From Empedobacter stercoris (GTDB lineage: Bacteria; Bacteroidota; Bacteroidia; Flavobacteriales; Weeksellaceae): a DNA stretch of 60,617 bases. Every line of letters starts with the position of its first letter. Within the stretch, counting starts at the first letter, position 1. A program made the position numbers and the translations under genes. Below the pieces are notes generated by a model, which was given only the letters and a program-made list of their open reading frames with translations, was not told the DNA's origin and ran no database searches. Shown here one piece after another: positions 11,203-20,812 of the stretch. Location of the stretch: assembly GCF_020281205.1 (NCBI RefSeq), contig NZ_JACXZC010000018.1:1-60617 (forward strand), in the 5' to 3' direction.

Positions 11203-12705
11203 ATGAAAAAAGTAAAATATATATTAGCAGCAATAGTTTTAGGGACTTCTCTATCCTTAACATCATGTGCTGATGATTTCTTAGATACAATTCCTACTTC
11301 AGAAATTGGAGATGAAACAGCATATTCTACAGGAGAAAACTTGATGACGATTATTAACGGGATGCATAGAAATATGTATGTTAGACAAAACTCTTCACAA
11401 GGTCAAAATGGATATACAGCCCAATTAATTGTAAGTGATGTATTAGGTGATGATGTTGTGTTTCCTTCTACAGGTAACGGATGGTTCGTTTCTACATTGA
11501 GATGGTTAGATATTAACAACGAATCTTCAGGAAATATCGCTTATCCATGGAATTTTTGGTACTCTATGATGCGTAATGCAAATAATGTTATTACATATGG
11601 GCAAGATGCAGGAGGTAATCAAACATTAAAGAATAATGCAATTGGACAAGCATATGCTTACAGAGCTTTTGGCTATTTTCAATTAGTTCAATTGTATGCT
11701 AATAGATACGAAGCAGGAAAAACGAATTCTCAATTAGGAGTAGTTATTCGCTTAGATCCTTCACCAGAGTTAATGGAAGATCCTAAAGAAAGATCTACAG
11801 TAGAAGAAGTGTATAAACAAATTTGGTCAGATTTAGATCAAGCTGAAAAACAATTAACAGGTATTTCTAAACTACACAACTCACATTTTTCTTTAGATAA
11901 CGTACAAGGACTTAAAGCTCGTGTCGCATTGGTGCAACAAGATTATGCGAAAGCAGCACAATATGCGGCTTTAGCAAGAAAGAATAAAACATTGATGCCA
12001 TCAGAAGATTATCTGAAAGGTTTTAATGATTTTACCAATAAAGAATGGATGTGGGGAATTGCAATTCAAGATGATCAAACTGATTTCTTTGGAAACTTTC
12101 ATGCATATATGTCTCGTAATTATAACTCAACACAAATTCGTCAAGCTCCAAAAGTGATGAATCATAAGTTATATGCTGCTTTTCCAACATCGGATGTTCG
12201 TGCGCAAGTAGTTGATCCAACAGGAAATCATCCAGACTTAGGTTTGCCATCGAGTTATTCAAAATACCCATATACATCTCAAAAATTTTTAACAAAAAAT
12301 AAAGATAATAATGTTGCGTTGGGTGATGTTCCTTTTATGCGAGTAGCAGAAATGTACCTAATAGAAGCCGAAGCAAAATATTATTTAGGAGACGAAGCAG
12401 GTTCTAAGAGTGTTTTGACTGAATTAGCACAAGCAAGAGATACAGAATTTACATCATTTACAACATCGGGACAAGCTTATTTAGACGAGTTGTATTTACA
12501 CCGTCGTATCGAATTATGGGGAGAAGGATTCAGATTCTTCGATTTAAAACGTACAAAATCTGCCCTTAATCGTCGTGATACTGGTGCTGTAGCAGCTGTT
12601 ATAAACAACGTATGGGAAGTTCCGGCTACAGATTTAAGATGGACTTGGGTTATTCCTCGTTCAGAATTAAATTCTAATCCTTTATGTGAACAAAATCCTT
12701 CATAA
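11203..12705 (+). CDS. SusD/RagB-family nutrient-binding outer-membrane lipoprotein
   Basis: SusD-type lipoproteins sit on the cell surface as a hinged lid over their SusC partner and bind the ligand. This 500-aa protein has a lipoprotein signal (about 1-23) with the lipid cysteine in TSC. The next residues, ADD, fit the acidic surface-export signal of Bacteroidota. TPR-like helices carry the usual AYAYRAFGYFQLVQLYANRY region, and the C-terminal ELYLHRRIELWGEGFRFFDLKR is a hallmark of the family. It follows its SusC gene by 12 nt and ends before a strong terminator. Ligand unknown. Confidence 0.95.
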   Translation: MKKVKYILAAIVLGTSLSLTSCADDFLDTIPTSEIGDETAYSTGENLMTIINGMHRNMYVRQNSSQGQNGYTAQLIVSDVLGDDVVFPSTGNGWFVSTLRWLDINNESSGNIAYPWNFWYSMMRNANNVITYGQDAGGNQTLKNNAIGQAYAYRAFGYFQLVQLYANRYEAGKTNSQLGVVIRLDPSPELMEDPKERSTVEEVYKQIWSDLDQAEKQLTGISKLHNSHFSLDNVQGLKARVALVQQDYAKAAQYAALARKNKTLMPSEDYLKGFNDFTNKEWMWGIAIQDDQTDFFGNFHAYMSRNYNSTQIRQAPKVMNHKLYAAFPTSDVRAQVVDPTGNHPDLGLPSSYSKYPYTSQKFLTKNKDNNVALGDVPFMRVAEMYLIEAEAKYYLGDEAGSKSVLTELAQARDTEFTSFTTSGQAYLDELYLHRRIELWGEGFRFFDLKRTKSALNRRDTGAVAAVINNVWEVPATDLRWTWVIPRSELNSNPLCEQNPS

Positions 12706-12746
12706 CATTTTTTTAATATAATTTTATCCTCATATAATTATATCTC

Positions 12747-12785
12747 AAATCAAGGTTTTCCATTTGGAAAACCTTGATTTTTTTT
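12747..12785 (+). terminator. Intrinsic terminator after the first SusC/SusD pair
   Basis: A 15-bp perfect stem (left arm 12747-12761, right arm 12766-12780) with a 4-nt loop runs into a T-tract. It separates the SusC/SusD unit from tyrS, which has its own promoter box just downstream. Confidence 0.88.
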
Positions 12786-12821
12786 ATCTCTTTATTCACT
12801 ATTAATATTACTGAAAAATAG

Positions 12822-12829
12822 TAACTTTG
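12822..12829 (+). promoter_or_regulatory. -7 box (TAACTTTG) for tyrS
   Basis: TAACTTTG is an exact TAnnTTTG match, 40 nt before the tyrS ATG and just after the upstream terminator. The -33 element is weak. Confidence 0.6.
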
Positions 12830-12869
12830 TAACTCGTAAAATTTAGATAAAAAACACATTAAATATACT

Positions 12870-14165
12870 ATGAATCCATTAATTGAAGAATTGACTTGGA
12901 GAGGACTGGTTCACAATATAATGCCAGGGACAGAAGAACAACTAAATAAAGAAATGACTTCTGGTTATGTAGGTTTTGATCCTACTGCAGATTCTCTTCA
13001 CGTAGGAAGTTTGGTTCCGATTTTCTTATTGGTTCATTTACAACGTCACGGACATCGTCCAATTGCTTTGGTTGGTGGTGCAACAGGATTTATTGGAGAT
13101 CCAACTGGTAAAGCTGCAGAAAGAAGTTTGTTAGATGAAGAAACATTAAATAAATATGTAGCTGGAATTAAAGCGCAATTATCTCGTTTCTTAGATTTTG
13201 ATACGAACAATGGTAATTCAGCTTTATTGGTGAATAACTACGATTGGATGAAAAATTTCTCTTTTATTGATTTTGCTCGTAACGTAGGGAAACATATTAC
13301 AGTTAACTACATGATGGCGAAAGATTCAGTAAAATCGCGTCTTTCATCAGAGTCTAATGTCGGAATGTCGTTTACAGAATTTACGTACCAATTAATTCAA
13401 GGTTACGATTATTTGCATTTATACAAAGAGTTAGGTGTTAAATTGCAAATGGGAGGTTCTGATCAATGGGGAAATATTACGACAGGAACAGAATTAATTC
13501 GACGTACAGTTCAAGGAGAAGCGTTTGCGTTTACTTGTCCATTAACAACAAAAGCTGATGGTTCTAAATTTGGTAAATCTGAAGGAGGAGAAAATATTTG
13601 GTTAGACAAAAAAAGAACATCATCGTATAAATTTTACCAATTTTGGTTAAATCAAGCAGATGCAGATGCAGAACGTTACATCAAAATTTATACTTTCTTA
13701 GAAAAAGAAGCGATTGATGATTTGATCGAACGTCACCGTCAAGAACCACATTTACGTGAATTACAACGTAAATTAGCAACTGAGATTACGATTTTAGTGC
13801 ATGGTGTCGAAGAATTGAGAAAAGCAGAAAAGGCTTCTCAGGTTTTATTCGGAAAATCGACTTCTGAAGATTTAAAAGAATTAGATGGAGAAACATTCTT
13901 ATCTGTTTTCGAAGGTGTACCACAAGCAACTGTAGCGATGACAGATATCGAAGAAGGATTAGATATTGTAGCTGCGTTAGCGGATAAAACAGGTTTCTTG
14001 AAATCGAATTCTGAAGCGCGACGTGAGTTAAAAGCAAATGCAATTTCAGTTAACAAAGAAAAAGTTGCAGATGATTTTGTATTGACAACAGAAAATTTAA
14101 TAGCAGATAAATACGTGTTATTACAAAAAGGTAAAAAGAACTATTTTATCTTGATTGTAGAATAA
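12870..14165 (+). CDS. tyrS: Tyrosyl-tRNA synthetase
   Basis: TyrRS charges tRNA-Tyr with tyrosine using ATP in the cytosol. The 431-aa class I enzyme has the HIGH-like motif HVGS in [14 protein letters not shown] (near residue 47). The tyrosine-site [12 protein letters not shown] and MGGSDQWGN follow, then the KMSKS-like KFGKSEGG (near 232). A C-terminal S4 RNA-binding domain (about 365-430) completes it. Length is normal for bacterial TyrRS. It is monocistronic, with a promoter box upstream and a terminator at 14190-14222. No T-box-like leader is visible. Confidence 0.97.
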   Translation: MNPLIEELTWRGLVHNIMPGTEEQLNKEMTSGYVGFDPTADSLHVGSLVPIFLLVHLQRHGHRPIALVGGATGFIGDPTGKAAERSLLDEETLNKYVAGIKAQLSRFLDFDTNNGNSALLVNNYDWMKNFSFIDFARNVGKHITVNYMMAKDSVKSRLSSESNVGMSFTEFTYQLIQGYDYLHLYKELGVKLQMGGSDQWGNITTGTELIRRTVQGEAFAFTCPLTTKADGSKFGKSEGGENIWLDKKRTSSYKFYQFWLNQADADAERYIKIYTFLEKEAIDDLIERHRQEPHLRELQRKLATEITILVHGVEELRKAEKASQVLFGKSTSEDLKELDGETFLSVFEGVPQATVAMTDIEEGLDIVAALADKTGFLKSNSEARRELKANAISVNKEKVADDFVLTTENLIADKYVLLQKGKKNYFILIVE

Positions 14166-14189
14166 ATAGAAAAACATGTTTCAAATATA

Positions 14190-14222
14190 AAAGCAAGCCT
14201 TTACGACGGCTTGCTTTTTTGT
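14190..14222. terminator. Bidirectional terminator between tyrS and trpA
   Basis: A 10-bp stem AAAGCAAGCC / GGCTTGCTTT with an 8-nt loop is followed by T-rich sequence on the plus strand and preceded by A-rich sequence. It can serve both convergent genes. Confidence 0.85.
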
Positions 14223-14243
14223 TTGTATCTTTTTGTAGGAAAT

Positions 14244-15011
14244 TTATCTCAAACTCGAAATGTAATTTTTAATCGCTTCAGAATAATTGCCTTCAGCTTT
14301 TTCTAAAACACGTAAAAATGCGCTTCCGATAATTGCACCATTTGCAAATTCCCATGCTTTTTCTACATCTTGTTTAGTCGAGATGCCAAATCCAATTTGA
14401 TGAGGTTTCGTTAACCCTAAATTCTTGATGTTTGATAAAAAATCTTCGTTATAATTAGAAGTTGTTGCTCCTGTTGTCGCAGAACTTGATACAATGTAAA
14501 CAAAACCAGAAGTAGCATCGTTGATTTCTTTTACACGTTTTTCAGTTGTTAAAGGCGTAATTAAGAACGTAACATTTTGATCATACTTTTCGAAAAGTTC
14601 TTTGTGTTGAGTCAAGTAAATATCGTAAGGCATATCGGGTAATATCAATCCAGAAACACCACTCTTTTTACAATGCTGTAAAAACTTCTCTAATCCAAAT
14701 GTCATGACTTGATTATAGTAACCCATTAATACAATAGGTGCAGAAATTTCATCCTTTACATCTTTTAATTGTTCGAATAAAATATTCAATGTCATTCCAT
14801 TGGCCAAAGCTTTTTCGCTCGTTGCTTGAATTGTTGGACCATCTGCTAAAGGATCAGAATATGGAATTCCGACTTCTATAATATCAACTTTGTTTTTGTC
14901 TAATTCTCTTAAAACAAATGGGGTATCCGATAAATTTGGATACCCAGCAGTTGTGTATATTGTAAGAAGACGATTATTTTTTTGACCAAATAATTGTGCT
15001 AATTTATTCAT
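14244..15011 (-). CDS. trpA: Tryptophan synthase alpha chain
   Basis: TrpA splits indole-3-glycerol phosphate into indole and glyceraldehyde 3-phosphate; indole is then passed to TrpB. The 255-aa TIM barrel has EVGIPYSDPLADGP (near 47-60), which holds both catalytic acids, then GLILPDMP, and the C-terminal phosphate-binding GFGIS and IGSAF segments. Length is normal. No other trp genes are next to it, which is unusual because trpA usually closes a trp operon. Instead it begins 1 nt after the stop of a secreted EEP nuclease on the same strand, so the two are almost certainly cotranscribed. It ends at a bidirectional terminator. Confidence 0.96.
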   Translation of the reverse strand: MNKLAQLFGQKNNRLLTIYTTAGYPNLSDTPFVLRELDKNKVDIIEVGIPYSDPLADGPTIQATSEKALANGMTLNILFEQLKDVKDEISAPIVLMGYYNQVMTFGLEKFLQHCKKSGVSGLILPDMPYDIYLTQHKELFEKYDQNVTFLITPLTTEKRVKEINDATSGFVYIVSSSATTGATTSNYNEDFLSNIKNLGLTKPHQIGFGISTKQDVEKAWEFANGAIIGSAFLRVLEKAEGNYSEAIKNYISSLR

Positions 15012-15012
15012 A

Positions 15013-16218
15013 TTATTTCACTTGTTTTAATAAGATTGTGTAAACAGGGAAGTGGTCAGAGTAACCATTTGCACGATATGTATCACCACTCCACATACGA
15101 TTTGGAAAACCTTTGTATGCACCTTCTTTTGCAATTAGATAATCTTTGTTAAAAACCTCTGTTTTAAAGATTTTATAAGAAGAATAATCTTTGTTTTTTG
15201 TAACCAATGATGAAGTAGATATAAATTGATCAAATAAATTCCAAGCATCACGATAAGCTAAAGTCCCAATTCCTTTTTTGTATAAAGGTATCATTGGATT
15301 ATAGTAGCCGTTTTCTGTTGATTTAGAAATTTCTCCAGCAGGATTGAATGTGTTTTTGATACTTGGTGAAATTGGATCATCATTAAAATCTCCCATTGCA
15401 ATTACTTTTGCATTCGGATTTTGAGCTTTTAAATCTTCAAAAATACCTTTCATCACTTTTGCAGCTTCCATACGAGCTGGCATCGAAGCTTTTTCTCCTC
15501 CACTACGAGATGGCCAGTGGTTAACTAAAAACGTAATTTCTTCTCCATCTAATAATCCAGTCACTTGTAAAATATCACGTGTGTATCGACGTCTACCATC
15601 TGCATTATAATTAAAAATAGGATGAGGTTTTGCTTCAATTACTTTGAAACGAGATTTTTGATACAATAAACCTGTGTCAACTCCTCTGGCATCAAATGAA
15701 TTAAAATGAACAACACCATAATCGTATTTTTTTAAAGCCGAACTGTTTGCTAAATCTTCTAAAACTTCTTTCGTTTCAATTTCGCAAATCCCTACAATTA
15801 CAGGTGCGGTATTTGTAACATCAGCGCCTAATTCGCTAATTACTTTTGAAATATTATTGATTTTTTGAAAATATTTTTGCGTATTCCATCTTTTATTCCC
15901 ATTTGGTAAAAACTCTTCTTGAAGAATTAAAGGACGAATAATTTTCTTTCCTTTTATGTTTTCGTAGGTGTAACTTTGTTTGAAATCTTCTGTTTCGTAC
16001 TTTGAAATGTCAGATTCTGCAATCTGGATATGATAATTTTTATCATTAAATGGTAATGTTCCGTCAATATATCCCACCGATTTTATGGTGTCAAAAATAT
16101 TTTCAACATTATAAAAAGCGACTGTCGCACTCGCATATTTAGTTTGAGCTTGAGTAGTTAACGTTAAAAATAAATTAAAGATTATTAATAAAGTTAAAGA
16201 TTTATTAATTTTAAACAT
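15013..16218 (-). CDS. Secreted EEP-family nuclease/phosphatase
   Basis: This 401-aa protein has a signal peptide (about 1-24, ending TTQAQ) and a DNase I-like EEP domain, so it acts outside the cytosol. Visible motifs are VAFYNVENIFD (near 33-43), GICEIET with the catalytic Glu, NHWPSRSGGE, MGDFNDDP, and a C-terminal GYSDHFPVYT with the Asp-His pair. All catalytic positions of the fold appear present. Known members cut DNA, RNA or phosphoesters; the exact substrate is inference. It lies divergent, by 79 nt, from a TonB receptor and an OB-fold DUF5689-like lipoprotein, and runs into trpA with a 1-nt gap. A paralogue without signal peptide is at 2641-3588. Confidence 0.88.
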   Translation of the reverse strand: MFKINKSLTLLIIFNLFLTLTTQAQTKYASATVAFYNVENIFDTIKSVGYIDGTLPFNDKNYHIQIAESDISKYETEDFKQSYTYENIKGKKIIRPLILQEEFLPNGNKRWNTQKYFQKINNISKVISELGADVTNTAPVIVGICEIETKEVLEDLANSSALKKYDYGVVHFNSFDARGVDTGLLYQKSRFKVIEAKPHPIFNYNADGRRRYTRDILQVTGLLDGEEITFLVNHWPSRSGGEKASMPARMEAAKVMKGIFEDLKAQNPNAKVIAMGDFNDDPISPSIKNTFNPAGEISKSTENGYYNPMIPLYKKGIGTLAYRDAWNLFDQFISTSSLVTKNKDYSSYKIFKTEVFNKDYLIAKEGAYKGFPNRMWSGDTYRANGYSDHFPVYTILLKQVK

Positions 16219-16240
16219 ATGTTATTAATTATGAATTTAC

Positions 16241-16248
16241 TAAATTTG
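16241..16248 (+). promoter_or_regulatory. -7 box (TAAATTTG) for the TonB receptor gene
   Basis: This exact TAnnTTTG match lies in the 79-nt divergent gap, 49 nt before the receptor ATG and 23 nt from the start of the divergent nuclease gene. The two genes probably share this control region. No matching box faces the nuclease. Confidence 0.55.
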
Positions 16249-16297
16249 TTGTCCTATTTTTTTTAGATAGCTAATTTATAAATAAAAATTCGTTTGA

Positions 16298-19000
16298 ATG
16301 AACAAATTATTGTTAAGTCTTTCGGTCTTTGCTGCAACTGTCGCTTTTGCACAGGCGCAGACAAAGGTTACTGGGGTGGCTAAAAATGCTGCAACTGGTG
16401 AAGAGGTTTATAACCTCACTGTACGATTAGACGGAGGCGCAGTGAATGATGCTGCGATTACTGATCGTATAGGTTATTTTCAGTTTGTTGATATTCCAGA
16501 TGGAACATACAAATTACAAGTTTATGGCGTAGGGTACGACCCTTTTGAAAAAGAAATCACTGTAGCAGGACAAAAAGAGCTTGACTTAGGTGAAATTAAA
16601 TTAACATTTAATCCAAATACAGCAGAAGTTGGTATTATTACATTAACAGATGATGAGTTATCTGATGATGAAAGTTCTACAGCTTCAAATTCAGGACTTT
16701 TACAATCTTCACGCGACGTTTTTGCTCGTGTATCTGCATACGAATTAGGTTCGTATTGGTTTAAACCGAGAGGTTTAGATAACAAATATAATGACGTACA
16801 TTTTAATGGAGTTCGTATGAACAAAATGGATAATGGACGTGCAACCTTCAATAACTGGGGAGGTCTAAATGATGTTACTCGTCGTCCAGAAGAGTTAACA
16901 TACGGATTAGAGCCTTCTAAATATGCTTTTGGAGATTTAGGAGGAGTAACAAATTTTGATACTCGTCCTTCGACAATGCGTAAAGGAGTAAGCTTAGCTT
17001 ATTCTAACACCAATCGTTCGTACAGAAATCGTGTAATGGCAACCTATAACACAGGTTTGATGGATAATGGTTGGGCATTTATGGTTTCAGGAAGTAGACG
17101 TTGGGCTGAAGAAGGAATTATAGAAGGTACTTTTTATGATGCTTATGCGTACTATTTAGGTGTAGAGAAAAAGTTTAATGAAAAACATACCTTAAACTTG
17201 ACAAGTTTTGGTGCGCCTACTCGTCGTTCTACTGGTTCTCCAAATACACAAGAAGTGGTAGACTTGATGGGAATATACTATAATGGCTATTGGGGATGGC
17301 AAGATGGTGAAAAACGTAACGAACGTGTGAAGAAAACCTTCGAACCAGTGAATATGTTAACGCACCATTGGAATATTAATGAAAAATCTAAATTGACAAC
17401 AACACTTTCGTATCAATTTGGTGAAGAAAGTAGTTCTCGTTTAGATTGGTATAATGCGTTTAATCCATCACCTTTATATTATAGAAATCTACCATCTCAA
17501 GCGAATAATAAAGAATCTTGGTTAAATGGTACAGCTTCTCAATTAAATTGGGGATCTTTATATGACTTTAATAAAGGAGTTAAAGATGGGTATTCTGCAT
17601 TTTGGTTAGGAAGTGATGTCAATAAAGATAAAACATATTCTGCATACACTAATTTTCAGACCGAATTATCATCAAACATAGATGTTGTTGTAGCTGCATC
17701 TTATCAGAAAACAAAATCAGAATTATTTCGTAGAGTTGAAGATTTATTAGGAGGAAGTTATGTATTAGGTAAAGATTCTTTTAGTAGAAAGTCTATTGAT
17801 GCAAATAATCCTGATATGATTTCATATAAAGACGATCGTTATGGATATAATTATGAAATAAATCGTGACTATGCAGATTTGTATGCTCAATCTAAAATAA
17901 AAGGTAAATTTTTAGATGTAACATTTGGAGCTAAGGTTGCAATGACAAAATTCTACAGAGATGGTAAATATAGAAATGGAATTTATCTAGATTCTTCTTA
18001 CGGAAAAAGTAAAACATACGACTTTTTAGATTTTGGAGTTAAATCTAATTTCTTGGTAAAATTAGACGGACGAAACTTTATTCAAGCAAATGTAATGTAT
18101 CAAACAGAAGCACCAACTTCTGATGAGATTTTTCCAAATGCTCGTGTAAACGAAGTTACAGTTGATGGAGTTGAAAGTGCGAAAATTTTCTCAAGTGATC
18201 TATCATATATTTTAAGAGCGCCACGTATTAAGGCACGTGCCACTGCTTTTTATACAAGAACAAAAGATGAAATTAAAAAATCATTTGGATATATTGACGG
18301 AACAAATGATCAAATATTTGTTTCTGAAGTGATGACAGGTGTAGGTAAAGAATATATAGGGACTGAATTAGCTGTAGAAGCACAAGTTTTACCTGTTCTT
18401 ACAGTTTCAGCTGTTGCGGCTATAGGTCAATATGTTTATAAAGATAATGCGAGTTATAATTTATATTCAGATGATTATGCAAATGATGAAGGAGTTCCTT
18501 ATAAAAATTTCGGACAAGCCTATATAAAAGATTATAAATTAGGAGGTGGACCGCAAACAGGATTTTCTTTAAGTGCTGAATACCGTGATCCAAAATTTTG
18601 GTGGATTGGTGTTTCTGGAAACTATTTAATGAATAATTATTTAGATATAGCCGCATATAGAAGAACAGACCGCTTTGTGAAAGATGAAAATGGATTTCCA
18701 ATTCAAGGAATTACAGAAGAAGGTTTAAAAGATGTTCTTAGACAACCTAAAATGGATGATCAGTTTATGTTGAATATTAATGTTGGTAAAACATTTCGTA
18801 TTGGTAAATATTCTGCAGGAATTTCAGGAACAATTAATAATGTCTTGAATAACAAAGAGTATGTTACTGGAGGATTTGAACAAATGAGAACAGGAAAATA
18901 TACAAATGCAATTGATCCTACTTATCAAAAAACATTTGGTCCAAAATTATGGTACGGAATGGGAACTACTTATTTTGCAAACATTTATTTCAGATTTTAA
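16298..19000 (+). CDS. TonB-dependent outer-membrane receptor with carboxypeptidase-regulatory-like domain
   Basis: This 900-aa outer-membrane receptor has a signal peptide (about 1-20) and an N-terminal beta-sandwich domain (about 23-103, with GYFQFVDIPDGTYKLQV). A plug region contains SYWFKPRGLDNKYNDVHFNG, and a beta-barrel ends in phenylalanine (IYFRF). It is a receptor without a SusD gene; instead a DUF5689-like surface lipoprotein follows 22 nt downstream. A secreted EEP nuclease is divergent. This fits uptake of a product released by the nuclease, possibly nucleotides or oligonucleotides, which is inference. The family call is secure; the ligand is not. It is unlike the three SusC proteins in this window. 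Confidence 0.9.
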   Translation: MNKLLLSLSVFAATVAFAQAQTKVTGVAKNAATGEEVYNLTVRLDGGAVNDAAITDRIGYFQFVDIPDGTYKLQVYGVGYDPFEKEITVAGQKELDLGEIKLTFNPNTAEVGIITLTDDELSDDESSTASNSGLLQSSRDVFARVSAYELGSYWFKPRGLDNKYNDVHFNGVRMNKMDNGRATFNNWGGLNDVTRRPEELTYGLEPSKYAFGDLGGVTNFDTRPSTMRKGVSLAYSNTNRSYRNRVMATYNTGLMDNGWAFMVSGSRRWAEEGIIEGTFYDAYAYYLGVEKKFNEKHTLNLTSFGAPTRRSTGSPNTQEVVDLMGIYYNGYWGWQDGEKRNERVKKTFEPVNMLTHHWNINEKSKLTTTLSYQFGEESSSRLDWYNAFNPSPLYYRNLPSQANNKESWLNGTASQLNWGSLYDFNKGVKDGYSAFWLGSDVNKDKTYSAYTNFQTELSSNIDVVVAASYQKTKSELFRRVEDLLGGSYVLGKDSFSRKSIDANNPDMISYKDDRYGYNYEINRDYADLYAQSKIKGKFLDVTFGAKVAMTKFYRDGKYRNGIYLDSSYGKSKTYDFLDFGVKSNFLVKLDGRNFIQANVMYQTEAPTSDEIFPNARVNEVTVDGVESAKIFSSDLSYILRAPRIKARATAFYTRTKDEIKKSFGYIDGTNDQIFVSEVMTGVGKEYIGTELAVEAQVLPVLTVSAVAAIGQYVYKDNASYNLYSDDYANDEGVPYKNFGQAYIKDYKLGGGPQTGFSLSAEYRDPKFWWIGVSGNYLMNNYLDIAAYRRTDRFVKDENGFPIQGITEEGLKDVLRQPKMDDQFMLNINVGKTFRIGKYSAGISGTINNVLNNKEYVTGGFEQMRTGKYTNAIDPTYQKTFGPKLWYGMGTTYFANIYFRF

Positions 19001-19022
19001 TCAATTTTAAAGAAAAAATACA

Positions 19023-20423
19023 ATGAATACAATAACAAAATTAACAATAGCAACAGCCTTAAGTTTAGGTTTATTTACAGCACAATCATGTGTACAAGAT
19101 GATGATTATTCGGTTCCATCTTTGGATTGTCCACAAAAAAAAGAAGCAAACATTACAATTAAAGATTTATTAGATCAAGTCTATAAAAAAACATTGAAAC
19201 TTGATGATAAAGGAATGGTTGCAGATGATTTAATTGTAGAAGGAATTGTTATTACAAGCGACGAGTCTGGAAATTTAGCAAATACAATTTCTTTTCAAGA
19301 CAAAGCTTCAGGAGCAACAGCTGGTATACAAATAGAATTAGCAGAACGTCCAGTTTATGGATTTTATCCAATTGGTAGTACTGTTCAAGTTAATTTAAAA
19401 GGATTAAAAGTTGCTGAAGATCGTGGTACAATTAGAATTGGTACAAAGATAGCAGGTTCTACATTTGATTTAGATCGTATGCCAAAAGAATTGAGAGAAA
19501 AAGTTTTTATTAAAACTTGTGATCCAATACAAGCTATTGCACCAAAAGAAGTAAATAGTCTTGCTGAAGCTTTGAGAGCAGAAAATGTAAACACATTGGT
19601 GAAAATAAAAAATGTACAATTTAAATCACCTGATACAGAAAAAACTTATTATCCTGATGGGTCTACAGCTACTGCAGATAACGTTAGTTTAATTGATAAA
19701 AGTGGAACAGAAACAGATTTGAGAACAAGTAAATATGCTTCTTTTAAAGATGTAGAGTTGCCAACTGGAAGTGGAGAGATAACAGTTCTTGTGAGTAAGT
19801 ATAATTCTTCATATCAAGTATATATCCGTGATACCAAAGATGTCAACTTTGATCAACCTCGTTTTGATGTAGGTGGAGGACAAAATCCAGGTGGCGGAAA
19901 TGATACAGAAGCTGCTAACTTGTTATTTAAAGGATCTGATTTTAACGTTTGGGCAGATTTTATGTCTTCTATTAACGCAAAATTTGGACTTAAAGACTAT
20001 GCAACAAGTGCTGTAGGTTTAGGAAGAGATGATTCGAATGCATTACAAATAAAAGGAACACCAGCAGGTAACGATTATGTATTTACTGCAAAGTTAACAA
20101 ACGAACTTCCTACTAATCCGAAGAAAATTACATTCTATGTAAAAGGTAAATCAGGAAAATCATTATCATTAAATGTAAACAAATCTACAACTGGTTTTAC
20201 ACCTTTTAATGTAGGCGAATTAGCAAATCAACCAGTTACAGTTTCTGGAGCAGAAAATAACCAATACAATGGTGCAATAGATACAAAAGGAGAATGGGTT
20301 CTTGTAACCTTAAATATTGAAGGACTTGATATTCAAAAAACAGTCGGAAATGACTTATTTTCTTTAAAAGTAGGAAAAGAGGTTGCGTACGATTTAATTA
20401 TCGATAATATCAAAATTGATTAA
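19023..20423 (+). CDS. DUF5689-like OB-fold surface lipoprotein
   Basis: This 466-aa lipoprotein has a signal with the lipid cysteine in QSC followed by VQDDDY, an acidic surface-export signal. Residues about 45-280 look like DUF5689. Two OB-fold-like halves are visible (LIVEGIVITSDESGNLANT, and ITVLVSKYNSSYQVYIRDTK), resembling the OB modules of large extracellular nucleases. A Gly/Pro/Asn linker near 285-298 leads to a C-terminal jelly-roll-like domain (about 300-466, ending LIIDNIKID) that may bind ligand. It is cotranscribed with the TonB receptor (22-nt gap) and ends at a terminator. It may hold nucleic acid for the secreted nuclease or act as a lid for the receptor; both are inference. 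Confidence 0.8.
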   Translation: MNTITKLTIATALSLGLFTAQSCVQDDDYSVPSLDCPQKKEANITIKDLLDQVYKKTLKLDDKGMVADDLIVEGIVITSDESGNLANTISFQDKASGATAGIQIELAERPVYGFYPIGSTVQVNLKGLKVAEDRGTIRIGTKIAGSTFDLDRMPKELREKVFIKTCDPIQAIAPKEVNSLAEALRAENVNTLVKIKNVQFKSPDTEKTYYPDGSTATADNVSLIDKSGTETDLRTSKYASFKDVELPTGSGEITVLVSKYNSSYQVYIRDTKDVNFDQPRFDVGGGQNPGGGNDTEAANLLFKGSDFNVWADFMSSINAKFGLKDYATSAVGLGRDDSNALQIKGTPAGNDYVFTAKLTNELPTNPKKITFYVKGKSGKSLSLNVNKSTTGFTPFNVGELANQPVTVSGAENNQYNGAIDTKGEWVLVTLNIEGLDIQKTVGNDLFSLKVGKEVAYDLIIDNIKID

Positions 20424-20448
20424 TTGACCAATTAATTGATTTAACTTT

Positions 20449-20476
20449 AAGACGGCTATTTTAGCCGTCTTTTTTA
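20449..20476 (+). terminator. Intrinsic terminator after the DUF5689-like gene
   Basis: A perfect 10-bp stem AAGACGGCTA / TAGCCGTCTT with a 3-nt loop is followed by a T-tract. The remaining 20477-20812 stretch is an AT-rich leader of the next SusC gene. It holds a TTTG at 20783-20786 placed exactly as in the leader at 25621, but no full consensus promoter. Confidence 0.88.
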
Positions 20477-20812
20477 TTTTAAAAATTATTTTTCCATTAA
20501 GAAAAAGATAATTTTTAGTGTCATTTTTTAACGGTTCTTCGTATAAAAATACAATTGTAATTAATTGTTTTTTTAATATTATGCAATATTGATTTTAGTG
20601 TAATTGAAAATAATTAACATAAAAACAGATAGATGTTTATCATATTTGTTAAAAATGTAATCTTTCTAAAATTATCATTCTCTCAAATTTTAAAGCTGAT
20701 AAATAAAACCTTTTTTGTCTTGATTTAATAAAATATTAAATATTTATCAGTTTGTTTTTTTAGCTAAAATTTAATTTGCGGATTTGTTCCCCTATTTTAT
20801 AAAAATAAGACT

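Noticed and set aside
12706-12869. T-box or other riboswitch before tyrS, and likewise before hisS and glnS
   Set aside because: Leaders are short (about 21-40 nt from the promoter box), too small for known riboswitch or T-box folds; the hairpin before tyrS is the terminator of the upstream gene.
16522-16851. 109-codon minus-strand frame inside the TonB receptor gene
   Set aside because: Antisense shadow of a conserved N-terminal and plug region; no family resemblance.
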